NCBI RefSeq assembly: GCF_000719335.1
Contig: NZ_JOGB01000046.1
Location: 1-54,154 of the forward strand
DNA from: Streptomyces sp. NRRL S-87
Lineage (GTDB): Bacteria > Actinomycetota > Actinomycetes > Streptomycetales > Streptomycetaceae
Length of the DNA stretch: 54,154 nt
Direction of reading: 5' to 3'
Shown: positions 41,705-52,985 of the stretch, piece by piece
Layout: the number at the start of each line of letters is the position of its first letter
Position numbering within the stretch: the first letter of the stretch is position 1
Notes under the pieces: model-generated
The model's input: the letters and a program-made list of their open reading frames with translations, nothing else
Databases searched by the model: none
Told to the model about the DNA's origin: nothing
Position numbers and translations under genes: made by a program

Positions 41705-42214
41705 TCAGCAGCCCGGCGCGGCCGCATCGCTCATCTCGACGAGGGCGCAGAGGGACGAGGCCGAGAGCTTCCATACGTCGTCCTGCAGGACCGCCGTGCC
41801 CTTGAGGGCGGACAGCACCGGGGTGCCGCTCTCCAGCAGGTCCCAGGTGACCGTGGCCCCGGTCGGGGAGGTGAAGGTGACGGCGGTGACCTTCGCGGCG
41901 GTCTGCCGGGCCAGCGGGTTCGACTTCATCCCGTCCAGCAGGGCCCGGAACTGCTCCCCGTTCTCCAGGAGCTTCACGCGGTCGTCGGTGGAGGTTCCCG
42001 GCTCGAAGAACCGTACCCAGTTCTGCTCGATCTCCGCCTGCGCCGCGGCGCGGTCCGCCGGGGCCGTCGCCGGTGCGGAGGCGGCCGGACTGGAGGTCTT
42101 GCCCGTCCGTCCGCCGGAGTCGTCGGAGCAGCCCGCGACGGCGGGGCCGAGCACGAGGACCGCGGCGGCGCCCCAGACCGCGATCCGGGAGCGTCCACTC
42201 AGGACCAGGCCCAT
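41705..42214 (-). CDS. Small lipoprotein, MTB12-like
   Basis: The 169-residue protein starts MGLVLSGRSR, with a hydrophobic core and lipobox VAGC (near residue 29), then a Ser/Ala/Pro linker. The folded domain (AEIEQNWVRFFEPGTSTDDRVKLLENGE, FTSPTGATVTWDLLESG, LQDDVWKLSASSLCALV) resembles the low-molecular-weight antigen MTB12 family of cone-like fold, whose function is unknown. The start is uncertain: ATG 42214 has a weak site (GGTGAG), and an upstream ATG at 42283 is possible. It sits at the head of the leftward unit with the ABC binding protein and may help its capture function. Confidence 0.7.
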   Translation of the reverse strand: MGLVLSGRSRIAVWGAAAVLVLGPAVAGCSDDSGGRTGKTSSPAASAPATAPADRAAAQAEIEQNWVRFFEPGTSTDDRVKLLENGEQFRALLDGMKSNPLARQTAAKVTAVTFTSPTGATVTWDLLESGTPVLSALKGTAVLQDDVWKLSASSLCALVEMSDAAAPGC

Positions 42215-42350
42215 CTGGCTCACCACCGGTGTCCGAGCGAGCCGTTCGGCTCGATGCTTCCAGGGTCTGCCGCTTCGGGGCATAGTGCAAGGAATCGGTC
42301 ACCGCGGGCGCCCGCCCCTGCCGGCGGCCGGCCACGTCAGGGGAGTGCCG

Positions 42351-42791
42351 ATGCAGACCAGTTCGCGGACGACGCTGTGGGCCGCCGCCGGGGCGCTGGC
42401 GGCCGGCGCGCTGCTGTGCGTCCTGGGCTGGTACGGGGTCTCCGGCGAGCGGTTCGCGGCCCGCCAGCTGCCGTACCTGGCCTCGTGCACGGTGCCGGGT
42501 GCGGCACTGCTGGTGGCGGGTGCCGTGCTGCTGGCCGCGGCGTGGCGGCCGTCCGGGACGGGCCCGGAGACCGGCACGTACGCCCGAACGGGTGAGGCCG
42601 GGGCCTTCGACGAGAACCTCCCCGACGCGGTCGGGCCCGCCTCCGACGGACCGCCGCTGCGGGTGCCCGGCGGCAGCCTGGCCCACCGGCCCGACTGCCC
42701 GCTGGTGGACGGGCGGGCGGACGCGGTCGCGGCGGCGCCGGGGGCCGGCCTCTCCCCCTGCCCCGTGTGCGAACCCCGCTGGCCGCGCTGA
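42351..42791 (+). CDS. Small membrane protein leading the fused ABC importer operon
   Basis: The 146-residue protein has two membrane helices (about 8-27 and 44-64) and a hydrophilic C-terminal part with two Cys pairs (HRPDCPLVDGR and SPCPVCEPRW). AGGGGAG upstream fixes ATG 42351. No family is recognised by me. The CxxC-like pairs suggest a metal or redox site in the cytoplasm. It is 10 bases before the importer gene, so it is probably an accessory subunit or a co-translated regulator of the transporter. Confidence 0.7.
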   Translation: MQTSSRTTLWAAAGALAAGALLCVLGWYGVSGERFAARQLPYLASCTVPGAALLVAGAVLLAAAWRPSGTGPETGTYARTGEAGAFDENLPDAVGPASDGPPLRVPGGSLAHRPDCPLVDGRADAVAAAPGAGLSPCPVCEPRWPR

Positions 42792-42801
42792 GGCGGCAGC
42801 C

Positions 42802-45403
42802 ATGGCCTCCCTGACCTACGAGCTCACGCTGGCCGGACTCGCGGTCGGCAGCGCCGCCGCGCTCTCGGGCATCGGGCTGATCGTCACGTACCGGGCCACG
42901 GGCGTGCTCAACCTGGCGCACGGGGCGGTCGCGATGGTCTGCGCGTACGTCCTGCGGCACCTGGTGGTCGGATGGCACTGGCCGGTGGCGGCCGCCGGAG
43001 CCGTCACGCTGCTCCTGGTGGCACCGGGCATCGGACTCGTGCTGGACCGCCTGGTGTTCCGGCCGCTGGCGGTGCGCGGCGGCGACACGGCGGCCGCGCT
43101 CGTGGCCTCCATCGGCGTGTTCGTCCTGCTGGTGGGGCTGGCCGACGTGGTGTGGGGGGCCGGGGCCCGGACGGACGCTCCCGTGCTGGTCGCAGGCGAG
43201 CCGTGGCCGCAGCTCGCGGCGGCGGTGCTGGGCGCCCTCGCGGTGGCGGTGGTGACCCGTCGCACCGGTTTCGGACGGGCGCTGCGGGCGGTGGTGGACG
43301 ACCGGGTGCTGGCCTCGCTCGGGGGCGTGGACGCCGACCGCGTCGCGGCCGCCGGCTGGGCCTTCGGCACCTTCACGGCGGGGCTCACGGGCGTGCTGCT
43401 GGCCCCGTACGTGCGACTGGACCCGTACGGTCTGCCGCTGCTCGTGCTCGAAGTGGTCGCCGTCGTGGTGCTGGCCCGGCTGAAGAGCCTGCCGGTGGCG
43501 ATCGGCGCCGCCCTCGCGATCGGGGTGGCCCAGTCCCAACTGACCCGGTTCCACCCCACGGGCCGGGCCGCGCCGCTGCTCGGCGCGGTCTCGGCGAACC
43601 TCTTCGCGGTGGCCCTGCTGGCCGCCACGCTCCTGGTGCCCCTGCTCCCGGCCGTGGGAAGGCCGCCGCAGCCCCACCCAGGGCTCGAGCCCTCGGGGTG
43701 GGCCTGCCGCAGGGCCGGCCCTCCGCCACGGAGCACCCCTCGAGTCGCGGCGTGGGGCGCCCCCCGAGTCGCGGCGTGGTCGCTGGCCGGTGTGCTGCTG
43801 CTGTTGCCGCTCGGTTTCGGCGACGCGGACCTGGCGGGTGCGGTGCGGGTGCCGGCGTTCGCGGTGGTGCTGCTGTCCCTGGTGGTCGTGACCGGGCGGG
43901 GCGGGCAGATCTCGCTCGGCCAGGCGGCGTACGCAGGTCTGGGCGCCCTGTTCACCGCCCTGCTGGCGGCCGGGCGGTTCCCCGGACTGCCCCCCGTCAC
44001 GGGTCTGGGGGCGCTGGCGGTGGCAGTGGTGCTGGTGGCCCCGCTGGGACTGCTGACCGGGTGGCCGGCGATCCGCCGCCGGGGGCTGGCCCTGGCGCTG
44101 GCGACACTGGCGTTCGGCGTGGCGGTCAGCCGGTTCGTGTTCGCGCAGCCGTACGCCACCGCCGGGCTCGACCTCGACCGGCCACCCGGGTTCGCGGACG
44201 ACCGCGCGTACTACGCCCTGGAACTCGGCCTGCTGGCCGCGTCCCTGGTGGCGGTCGCCGTCCTGCGGCGCGGGCGGCCGGGGCGGGCGCTGGCCGCGCT
44301 GCGCGACGACGAGGCGGGAGCCGCCGCCGCCGGGGTGGCGGTACCGCGGCTGAAGCTGCTGGCCTTCGTGGCCGGCGCGGCGCTGGCGGCGTTGGGCGGA
44401 GGGATGCTGGGGTTGGCGGTACGGGCCTTCGACCCGGAGGCGTTCGACCCGGTGCGCGGACTGCTGTGGTTCGCGGCGGTGGTGGTGCTCGGCGCGGACA
44501 GCGCGGCCGGGGCGCTGATCGGGGCGGCGCTGCTGGTGGGCCTCGACGCGGGCACGCGGGGCGGGGTCCCGGCCGCGCTGATCGGCGTACTGGCCGTACT
44601 CGTGGGCCGCTTCCCGGCAGGACTCGCAGGCCTGTTCCGCACGTCCGCCGCACCCCCGCCGCACCCCGCACCGCCACCGACCCCACGTCAACCGCGCCTC
44701 ACCCCGGCACCCACCCCGCCCCAGACACCCCCCGCCCCGAGACAACCCAGCCGCGCCCCCACCCCCACCCCCCTCCTCAGCGCCCGCGGCCTGCACGCCC
44801 ACCACGGCCCGTACCACGCCCTGCGCGGGGTCGCGCTCGACGTGCCCGCCGGGCGGATCACGGGGGTGGTCGGGGCCAACGGCGCCGGGAAGAGCACCCT
44901 CTTCGACTGCCTCGGCGGGGCCCTGCGCCCCACCGCGGGCCGGGTGCTGCTCGACGGCCGCGACATCACGCACCTGCCCGCGTACGACCGCGCCCGCCTG
45001 GGCCTGGCCCGGTCCTTCCAGCAGCTCGCCGTCTTCGACGGCCTCACGGTGGAGGACAACGTCCGGCTGGGCGCCGAGCAGGGCCATCGGCACGATCCCG
45101 GCCAGCTCGAGCGCAGCCTGCGGCTGCTCCGCCTCGACGGCCCGCTCCGGTACGCCCCGGCCGCCGGCCTGTCCACCGCCACCCTGCGCCGCGTCGAGCT
45201 CGCCCGCGCCCTCGCCGGCAGCCCCCGGGTGCTGCTGCTCGACGAGCCCGCCGCCGGACTCGACGCCGCCGAGGTGCGGGAACTGACGCGGGTACTGCGG
45301 GCGCTGGCCGGAGACGGGTTGGCGGTGCTGGTCGTCGAGCACGACCCCGACGTGGTCGGCGCGCTCGCCGACACCGTGCACACCATGGCCGCGGGGGTGT
45401 TCC

Positions 45404-45414
<11 letters not shown>
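42802..45414 (+). CDS. Fused LivH-LivM-LivG ABC importer (two permeases + ATPase)
   Basis: The 870-residue protein joins three subunits usually made separately. Residues 1-290 are LivH-like permease (GIGLIVTYRATGVLNLAHGAV). Residues 327-610 are LivM-like (VTGRGGQISLGQAAYAGLGA). After a Pro-rich linker (612-667), residues 668-870 are LivG-like ATPase, with Walker A GANGAGKST (691-699) and Walker B VLLLDEPAAGLD. The ABC signature is degenerate: L790-STAT instead of LSGGQ/LSYGQ. The linker between the permeases (288-326) is encoded by a palindromic intergenic-type repeat. The probable substrate is a branched-chain amino acid, amide or urea. It overlaps the LivF gene. Confidence 0.88.
43673..43779. 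repeat. Intergenic-type palindrome plus tandem repeat inside the fused importer gene
   Basis: AGGGCTCGAGCCCT is a perfect palindrome nested in CCCACCC/GGGTGGG, a terminator-like hairpin (43673-43702). GGGGTGGGCCTGCCGC at 43695-43710 also occurs in repeat copy C (54075-54090). Then CGAGTCGCGGCGTGG occurs twice, 24 bases apart (43741 and 43765). The frame stays open through it. It looks like a former livH/livM spacer read in frame. Confidence 0.65.
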
Positions 45415-46787
<1,373 letters not shown>

Positions 46788-46920
46788 CTACGCAGGCCGG
46801 TACGCCCCGCCGGGCCCGCCGCGCGGACCGCCACCCGGCCCCACCCGGTCGGCCGAGGCGCCCCCTACCGGAACCGCGCAGCTCCGGCCATCAACTGCCC
46901 GTCATCGGACAGGAATTGCC

Positions 46921-46995
46921 ATGAAGAGATCAGATCGCACGACCGGTTCACCCTCCTGGACGTGCGGTTCGATTCCGTTCCCCTGGACGGCGTGA
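46921..46995 (+). other. Possible 24-residue leader ORF before the 47077 gene
   Basis: ATG 46921 follows CAGGA and encodes MKRSDRTTGSPSWTCGSIPF and four more residues. A neighbouring frame (ending at 47060, THV) is more protein-like (FTLLDVRFDSVPLDGV) but lacks a start. Either a short upstream peptide or the remains of a frameshifted small gene. Nothing firm can be said. Confidence 0.25.
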
Positions 46996-47076
46996 CCCCG
47001 GCCACCGCTCCCCCGTTGAGCCCCGGAGAGCCGGGATCCGCCCGGCCCACGCACGTCTAGCCCGAGGAGTCACCCC

Positions 47077-47871
47077 GTGCCGCGCATGCTCGACGTCAGC
47101 GATGACGTACGCGCCGAGATCGGCGACGAAGAAGCCGACCTGCTGCTCCGCGGCGAGTCCGCGCCCGGCAGTTACGACTGCACCTCCTGCCGGACCCCGG
47201 GGGACTCCGAGCGGGAGCGCACCAGCACCGTGCTGTTCGTCGGCGACGAGACCGCCGTCCTGGCCTTCGCCCACGCCACCTGCATCCCGTCCCAGGTCGT
47301 CACCGTCTCGGAGGAGCAGCTCCAGGGCGCCGTCCGCAGCATCACCGGCGACAGCCCCGCCGGCGAGGCGGTCGCGGTCCCCGAGAACGTGCCCGGTGGC
47401 CAGGCCGTCCTGGGCATCACCAGCGGCCTCGTCCTGATCAACGGCGAGCTGCACCCGGCGCTGGTCGTCGAGCCCACCGCCCCGATCGCGCGCCCCGGCA
47501 CCACCGGCCCCGGCGACGACTTCCTGCCGCTGCTCATCGAGCAGGGCTTCGTCCCTGTCACCGACATGGGCTCGGTGCCCTCGCAGCTGGCCGGCTGGTC
47601 CGTGCTCCTGGCGGCGGGCAAGCTGCACGCGGTGCTCCAGCCCGGTGCAGGGGGCGGCGGCCAGGTCGCGTGGTGGCAGGCGCACCAGGCGCTGCCGGTC
47701 ACCGAGGGCTGGCGCAACGAGGCCAACCGGCACCAGAAGGTGCTCGTCTACGCGGCGCCCGTGGGCTCCATCGGCCAGCAGCCGCGCGAGGACCTGCTGC
47801 GCGACGCGCTCGACAAGGCGGCGGCCTCCGGCCTGCTGGTGGCCGCGATGCTGCCGCTCGCCGGCACCTGA
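47077..47871 (+). CDS. Conserved streptomycete protein of unknown function (264 aa)
   Basis: A 264-residue soluble protein starting at GTG 47077 with GAGGAG just upstream. It has a possible zinc site, YDCTSCRTPGD (33-43) and FAHATC at about 77-82, followed by two similar alpha/beta halves (VLGITSGLVLINGELHPALVVEP; WSVLLAAGKLHAVLQ). I recall this as a widespread hypothetical protein of Streptomyces core genomes, with no function assigned. There is no signal peptide or membrane helix. A strong terminator follows it, so it is probably monocistronic. Confidence 0.75.
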   Translation: MPRMLDVSDDVRAEIGDEEADLLLRGESAPGSYDCTSCRTPGDSERERTSTVLFVGDETAVLAFAHATCIPSQVVTVSEEQLQGAVRSITGDSPAGEAVAVPENVPGGQAVLGITSGLVLINGELHPALVVEPTAPIARPGTTGPGDDFLPLLIEQGFVPVTDMGSVPSQLAGWSVLLAAGKLHAVLQPGAGGGGQVAWWQAHQALPVTEGWRNEANRHQKVLVYAAPVGSIGQQPREDLLRDALDKAAASGLLVAAMLPLAGT

Positions 47872-47995
47872 CCCGCCCGGCCGGCGGCCACCCCGCCCGC
47901 CGGCATCCGACCGGTGCCGGCACCCGCCGGCGCGTCCGCCGCTCGCGGGCGGGGAACGAGGGCCCCGACCGCGGGTCCGGCACGTGCCGGAAGCA

Positions 47996-48036
47996 GCGCC
48001 GGGGGTACGCGGAGACCGTCCGCGTACCCCCGGCGC
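47996..48036. terminator. Perfect 18-pair hairpin terminator
   Basis: GCGCCGGGGGTACGCGGA and TCCGCGTACCCCCGGCGC are exact complements with a 5-base loop (GACCG), 125 bases after the stop of the gene at 47077. A pyrimidine-rich tail follows. Confidence 0.8.
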
Positions 48037-48094
48037 CCTGCGTTTCCCCCGACCGCGCCCGCATCCGTCGGGGCTCCGGGGTCGTTGGCACGAC

Positions 48095-48550
48095 GTGCAC
48101 TCATACGACGCTTCGCGCCCGCAGAGCTACCAGAGCCACATCCCCTCGATGCGCCCCCCGCGCGAGCGGGACTTCCCCGGCGGCTCGCACACCCCGATCT
48201 ACGACGCCCTGTGCTCGGAGTACCAGCGGGCCTTCCGGGCCCTGCCGGGCGACCGCACGGGCGAGGAGGACCTCGGTTTCGCCGGCTTCGGCGCGCTCAC
48301 CAGCAGCGGCCTGGCCGGTTCCGCGTGGGACCCGTGGCAGTCCTGGAACGCCTGGGGCACGGACCGCTCCGGCGCCGACGCCCGGGGCTCCGACAGCTGG
48401 CAGCAGGTCCCCTCGTACGCGGGCCAGGGCGGCGGCCCCTACCCGGCGGGCTCCGCCGGGTACGGCGCCGCCCGCCCGCACCAGGCCGCGACGCACGTCC
48501 CGGCCGCCCTGCCCGCGGCGCTGCCGCCGGCCCCGCGCCGCGGGGCCTGA
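48095..48550 (+). CDS. Small conserved actinomycete protein next to der
   Basis: The 151-residue protein begins VHSYDASRPQSYQSHIPSMR (GTG 48095) and has a conserved middle (DFPGGSHTPIYDALCSEYQR, AFRALPGDRTGEEDLGF). The last 70 residues are Trp/Ser/Gly/Ala-rich and poorly conserved. It is soluble by composition. I recall homologues as hypothetical proteins near der in streptomycetes. There is no strong ribosome site, so the start is less sure. It converges on der with 7 bases between. No function is known to me. Confidence 0.65.
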   Translation: MHSYDASRPQSYQSHIPSMRPPRERDFPGGSHTPIYDALCSEYQRAFRALPGDRTGEEDLGFAGFGALTSSGLAGSAWDPWQSWNAWGTDRSGADARGSDSWQQVPSYAGQGGGPYPAGSAGYGAARPHQAATHVPAALPAALPPAPRRGA

Positions 48551-48557
48551 CCGGCTC

Positions 48558-50009
48558 CTACTTCTTCTTCTGGCGCTTCTCGCGGACCCGGACCGAGATG
48601 TGGATCGGGGTGCCGTCGAAGCCGAACTCCTCGCGCAGCCGGCGCTCGATGAACCGGCGGTAGCCCGCCTCCAGGAAGCCGGAGGCGAACAGCACGAACC
48701 GCGGCGGCTTGGTGCCCGCCTGGGTGCCGAACAGGATGCGCGGCTGCTTGCCGCCGCGGACCGGGTGCGGGTGGGAGGCCACGATCTCGCCGAGGAAGGC
48801 GTTCAGCCGACCCGTCGGGACCCGGGTCTCCCAGCCCGCGAGGGCGGTCTCGATCGCCGGGACCAGCTTCTCCATGTGGCGGCCGGTCTTCGCGGAGACG
48901 TTCACCCGCGGCGCCCACGCGACCTGCTGCATCTCGGTCTCGATCTCGCGCTCGAGGTAGTAGCGGCGCTCCTCGTCGAGCCCGTCCCACTTGTTGTAGG
49001 CGATGACGATGGCGCGGCCGGCCTCGACGGCCATGGTGATGATGCGCTGGTCCTGGACGCTGATCTTCTCGGTCGTGTCGATCAGGATGACCGCGACCTC
49101 CGCCTTCTCCACGGCGGCGGCCGTGCGCAGCGAGGCGTAGTAGTCCGAGCCCGTCTGGAGGTGGACCTTCTTGCGGATACCGGCGGTGTCCACGAACTTC
49201 CAGGTGACTCCGCCGAGCTCGATCAGCTCGTCGACCGGGTCGCGGGTGGTGCCGGCCAGCTCGTTGACGACGACCCGCTCCTCCCGCGCGACCTTGTTGA
49301 GGAGCGAGGACTTGCCGACGTTCGGGCGGCCGATGAGCGCGATGCGGCGGGGGCCGCCGATCGCGTTGCCGCCGAAGGTCTGCGCGGGCGCCTCGGGCAG
49401 GACCTCGAGGACGGCGTCCAGCATGTCGCCGGTGCCGCGGCCGTGCAGCGAGGAGACCGGGTACGGCATGCCCAGGCCGAGGGACCACAGGGCGGCCGCG
49501 TCGGCCTCGCCGCTCTGGCCGTCGACCTTGTTGGCGCACAGCACGACGGGCTTGCCGGCCCGGCGCAGCAGCCTGACGACGGCCTCGTCGGTGTCGGTGG
49601 CGCCGACCTTGGCGTCGACGACGAAGACGCACGCGTCCGCGGCCTCGATGGCGTACTCGGCCTGGGCGGCGACGGAGGCGTCGAGGCCCAGGACGTCCTG
49701 CTCCCAGCCGCCGGTGTCGACGACCTTGAAGCGGCGGCCGGCCCACTCGGCCTCGTAGGTCACGCGGTCGCGGGTGACGCCGGGCTTGTCCTCGACGACC
49801 GCCTCGCGGCGGCCGATGATGCGGTTCACCAGGGTCGACTTGCCGACGTTCGGGCGGCCGACGACGGCGAGGACGGGGAGCGGGCCGTGGCCGGCCTCCT
49901 CGATGGCGTCCTCGACGTCCTCGATGTCGAAGCCCTCTTCCGCGGCGAGCTCCATGAACTCCGCGTACTCGGCGTCGCCGAGCGCTCCGTGGTCGTGCTG
50001 GTCGTTCAT
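48558..50009 (-). CDS. der: Ribosome biogenesis GTPase Der (EngA)
   Basis: The 483-residue protein has two GTPase domains in tandem and a KH-like C-terminal domain. Domain 1: G1 [10 protein letters not shown]3 DTGG, G4 NKVD. Domain 2: [17 protein letters not shown]. The C-terminal part includes [33 protein letters not shown] in two conserved pieces and ends KRQKKK. Der binds the 50S precursor and is essential for large-subunit assembly. The N-terminal 40 acidic residues are an actinobacterial extension. It follows the plsC-like gene in the leftward tyrA-cmk-plsC-der row. Confidence 0.95.
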   Translation of the reverse strand: MNDQHDHGALGDAEYAEFMELAAEEGFDIEDVEDAIEEAGHGPLPVLAVVGRPNVGKSTLVNRIIGRREAVVEDKPGVTRDRVTYEAEWAGRRFKVVDTGGWEQDVLGLDASVAAQAEYAIEAADACVFVVDAKVGATDTDEAVVRLLRRAGKPVVLCANKVDGQSGEADAAALWSLGLGMPYPVSSLHGRGTGDMLDAVLEVLPEAPAQTFGGNAIGGPRRIALIGRPNVGKSSLLNKVAREERVVVNELAGTTRDPVDELIELGGVTWKFVDTAGIRKKVHLQTGSDYYASLRTAAAVEKAEVAVILIDTTEKISVQDQRIITMAVEAGRAIVIAYNKWDGLDEERRYYLEREIETEMQQVAWAPRVNVSAKTGRHMEKLVPAIETALAGWETRVPTGRLNAFLGEIVASHPHPVRGGKQPRILFGTQAGTKPPRFVLFASGFLEAGYRRFIERRLREEFGFDGTPIHISVRVREKRQKKK

Positions 50010-50075
50010 GAAGTCCGTTCCTCGTCGTTCGTGGTGGTCGGTGGCACCCGCGCGGGGCGCGGGCCCACTACTGGT

Positions 50076-50786
50076 TCAGTCTCGCTGGTCCGGGCCCGCC
50101 CCGCGCCCGGTTCCGACCGCGGCGTCCGCCGTGCGCCCGGTCAGGCGCCTGGCGTCGTCCAGATGGGCGGTCAGGTGTTCCTGGATGCGTACGGTCGCCT
50201 CGTCGAGGGCCGTACGGGTGCGCCGCCCGCTGCCGTCGCCGGCCTGGAAGGCGTCGCCGAAGACAATGTCGACCCGGCCCTTGAGCGGCGGCAACCCCTT
50301 TACGAGGCGGCCCCGCCGGTCGGTGCTGCCGAGCACGGCGACGGGCACGATGGGCGCGCCCGAGCGGACGGCGAAGTAGGCGAGGCCGGCCCGCAGGGAG
50401 GCGAAGTCGCCCTCTCCCCGGGTGCCCTCGGGGAAGATCCCGAGCACGCCGCCGGACTCCAGCACGCCGAGCGCGTCGGAGATGGCGGCGCGGTCGGGTC
50501 CGGTGCGGTCGACCTTGACCTGGCCGATGCGGTCGAGGAAGGCGCCCAGCGGGCCGACGAACGCTTCCTTCTTGATGAGGAAGTGCACGGGCCGGGGCGC
50601 CGTCCCCATGAGCATGGGGCCGTCGATGTTGTGCGTGTGGTTGACGGCCAGGATCACCGGCCCGGTCGCCGGCACCCGCCAGGCGCCGAGGACGCGGGGC
50701 GCCCACAGGCCGTACATGAGCCCGATCCCGATGCGCCGACCGACGGCCGCACCCCGGGGGGTGGGGCCGGTGGTGCCTACGGTCAC
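50076..50786 (-). CDS. 1-acyl-glycerol-3-phosphate acyltransferase (PlsC family)
   Basis: The 236-residue protein has the acyltransferase motif I H-x4-D in VNHTHNIDGPML, motif III FPEGTRGEG and motif IV VPVAVLGSTDR. It makes phosphatidic acid from lysophosphatidate at the membrane. Its GTG start overlaps the cmk stop by four bases (GTGA), so translation is coupled. The gene order cmk-plsC-der is conserved in many actinobacteria. The C-terminal tail is Arg/Gly-rich. No long signal or multi-helix region is present. Confidence 0.9.
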   Translation of the reverse strand: MTVGTTGPTPRGAAVGRRIGIGLMYGLWAPRVLGAWRVPATGPVILAVNHTHNIDGPMLMGTAPRPVHFLIKKEAFVGPLGAFLDRIGQVKVDRTGPDRAAISDALGVLESGGVLGIFPEGTRGEGDFASLRAGLAYFAVRSGAPIVPVAVLGSTDRRGRLVKGLPPLKGRVDIVFGDAFQAGDGSGRRTRTALDEATVRIQEHLTAHLDDARRLTGRTADAAVGTGRGAGPDQRD

Positions 50787-51475
50787 GTGCCGGCCCGCTT
50801 CTCCTCAACGAGGGTGACGACGCACTCGATGACCTGCTCCAGAGTGAGGTCGGTGGTGTCCACCTCGACGGCGTCGTCGGCCTTCGCCAGCGGCGAGGTC
50901 TTGCGTCCCAAGTCGGCGGCGTCGCGCTTGATCAGCGCTTCCTTGGTGGCGGCGAGGTCGGCCGCCTCCTTGCCCTTGAGCTCGCCGGAGCGGCGGGCGG
51001 CGCGGGCCTCGGCCGAGGCCGTGAGGAAGATCTTCAGGTCGGCGTCCGGGAGCACGGTGGTGCCGATGTCGCGGCCCTCGACGACGATGCCGCCCTCCGC
51101 CTGCGCGGCGATGGACCGCTGCAGCTCGGTGATCCGGGTCCGGACCTCCGGAACCGCGCTCACGGCGCTGACCTTGGAGGTGACATCCTTGGTGCGGATC
51201 GGGCCGGCCACGTCGGTGCCGTCCACCGTGATGGTGGGGGCGAGCGGGTCGGTGCCCGAGACGATCGTGGGCTTGTCGGCGGCGGTCGCGATGGCCTCGG
51301 GGTCGTCGATGTCGACGCCGTGGGCGACCATCCACCAGGTGATCGCGCGGTACTGCGCGCCGGTGTCGAGGTAACGCAGCCCGAGCTTGGCCGCGACGGC
51401 CTTGGAGGTGCTGGACTTGCCCGTGCCGGAGGGACCGTCGATGGCGACGATCACGGCGGACGAAGCGGTTTCCAC
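50783..51475 (-). CDS. cmk: Cytidylate kinase
   Basis: The 230-residue protein has P-loop GPSGTGKSS, the NMP-binding region with YLDTGAQYRAITWW and the typical VVEGRDIGTTVLPDADLKIFLTA pieces. It phosphorylates CMP and dCMP with ATP to feed CTP and DNA synthesis. The RAARRSGELKG lid carries the Arg residues. GTG 51475 is chosen because the P-loop starts 13 residues later, with AAGG about 13 bases upstream. The open frame continues far upstream, but that part overlaps tyrA antisense and is not coding. It overlaps plsC. Confidence 0.95.
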   Translation of the reverse strand: METASSAVIVAIDGPSGTGKSSTSKAVAAKLGLRYLDTGAQYRAITWWMVAHGVDIDDPEAIATAADKPTIVSGTDPLAPTITVDGTDVAGPIRTKDVTSKVSAVSAVPEVRTRITELQRSIAAQAEGGIVVEGRDIGTTVLPDADLKIFLTASAEARAARRSGELKGKEAADLAATKEALIKRDAADLGRKTSPLAKADDAVEVDTTDLTLEQVIECVVTLVEEKRAGT

Positions 51476-51648
51476 GGTGTCTGGCACCTTCCTGCTTGCG
51501 CGAGCGATTCCCGGGCACACCAAAGCGCCCCTCCCCAAGGTTACCGGCCCCTCGCCCCACCCCGCCCCCACCGGTCCGCGGGCCGGCGCCGGAGCGCCCG
51601 CCGGCCCCCGCCCGGACCGGGGTGCGGGCGGGGCGAGCGGGCGGTCGG

Positions 51649-52737
51649 TCACTGCTGGCGGAGGGCCCAGCCGGCCTCGCGGAGCGCGGCCGTGAGCGGC
51701 GCCACCGCCCGCGGCTCGACCATGAGCTGCACGTGCCCGGCCTGCTGCCCCGTCGCGTGCTCGATCCGTACGTCCTCGATGTTGACCCCGGCCCGCCCCG
51801 CGTCGGCGAAGATCCGCGCCAGCTCCCCCGGCTGGTCGCTGATGAGCACGGCCACGGTCTCGTACGCCGCCGGCGCCTGCCCGTGCTTGCCGGGCACCCG
51901 CACCCGGCCGGCGTTGCCGCGCAGCAGCACGTCCTCGATCCCGGCGGCCCCGCCGCGCCGCTTGTCCTCGTCGGCGGACTGCAGGGCGCGCAGCGCCTGC
52001 ACGGTCTCGTCGAGGTCGGCGGCGATCGCCGAGAGCACGTCGGCGACGGGCCCGGGGTTGGCGGAGAGGATCTCCACCCACATCCGCGGGTCGGAGGCCG
52101 CGATCCGGGTGACGTCGCGGATGCCCCCGCCGCACAGCCGCACCGCCGTCTCGTCGGCCGTCTCCAGCCGTGCGGCGACCATGCTCGACACCAGCTGCGG
52201 GGTGTGCGAGACGAGGGCCACGGCCCGGTCGTGGGCGTCGGCGTCCATCACCACCGGCACGGCCCGGCACAGCGCGATCAGTTCGAGCGCGAGGTTGAGC
52301 ACCTCGGTGTCGGTGTCCCGGGTGGGCGTGAGCACCCACGGCCGGCCCTCGAACAGGTCCGCGGTGGCCGCCAGCGGGCCCGAGCGCTCCTTGCCGGCCA
52401 TCGGGTGCGTGCCGAGGTAGGCCGTCATGTCCAGGCCCAGCGCCTCCAGCTCGCGCCGCGGCCCGCCCTTGACGCTGGCCACGTCCACGTACGCGCGCGC
52501 CATCCCGCGCCCCATCGCGTCGGCCAGGGCGGCCGCCGTGTGCGCCGGGGGCACGGCGATGATCGCGAGGTCGACCGGGCCCTCGGGGGCCGCGTCGGTG
52601 CCGGCGCCCAGCGAGGCGGCCGTACGGGCCTGCACCGGGTCGTGGTCGGCAAGGTGCACGGCGACCCCGCGGCCGGCGAGGGCGAGCGCCGCGGAGGTGC
52701 CGATCAGTCCGGTTCCGATGACGACGGCGGTTCTCAC
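51649..52737 (-). CDS. tyrA: Prephenate dehydrogenase with ACT domain
   Basis: The 362-residue enzyme has an NAD-binding start (TAVVIGTGLIGTSAALAL, GxGxxG), the HPMAGKERSG active-site segment, the VSHTPQLVSSMVA region with catalytic His, and a C-terminal ACT domain (VAVLISDQPGELARIFADAG at about 295-315). It turns prephenate into hydroxyphenylpyruvate for tyrosine. The ACT domain suggests feedback by tyrosine. GTG 52737 follows AAGGAGC. It is 173 bases before cmk and probably starts the leftward unit. Confidence 0.93.
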   Translation of the reverse strand: MRTAVVIGTGLIGTSAALALAGRGVAVHLADHDPVQARTAASLGAGTDAAPEGPVDLAIIAVPPAHTAAALADAMGRGMARAYVDVASVKGGPRRELEALGLDMTAYLGTHPMAGKERSGPLAATADLFEGRPWVLTPTRDTDTEVLNLALELIALCRAVPVVMDADAHDRAVALVSHTPQLVSSMVAARLETADETAVRLCGGGIRDVTRIAASDPRMWVEILSANPGPVADVLSAIAADLDETVQALRALQSADEDKRRGGAAGIEDVLLRGNAGRVRVPGKHGQAPAAYETVAVLISDQPGELARIFADAGRAGVNIEDVRIEHATGQQAGHVQLMVEPRAVAPLTAALREAGWALRQQ

Positions 52738-52985
52738 GGGGCGCTCCTTGGTCGGGGACGGCGGGCTGTGGACCTTCAGCGTAATCAGCCGGTGACTGTC
52801 GTCGAACCGCCCGCCCACCTGACGAGACGCCGGCCGGACCGCCACCCGCGACGAGCCGCCCGCGGAACCGCACGCCCCGAGGCGCCCACCACGCCCCCCG
52901 GCCGCGAACGGCGTGGCCACCGCCCGGGCCGCGCCGTACCGCCCGTACGGCGCAGCCCCCCGCCGGCTGCGGTAGAACGATCCGC

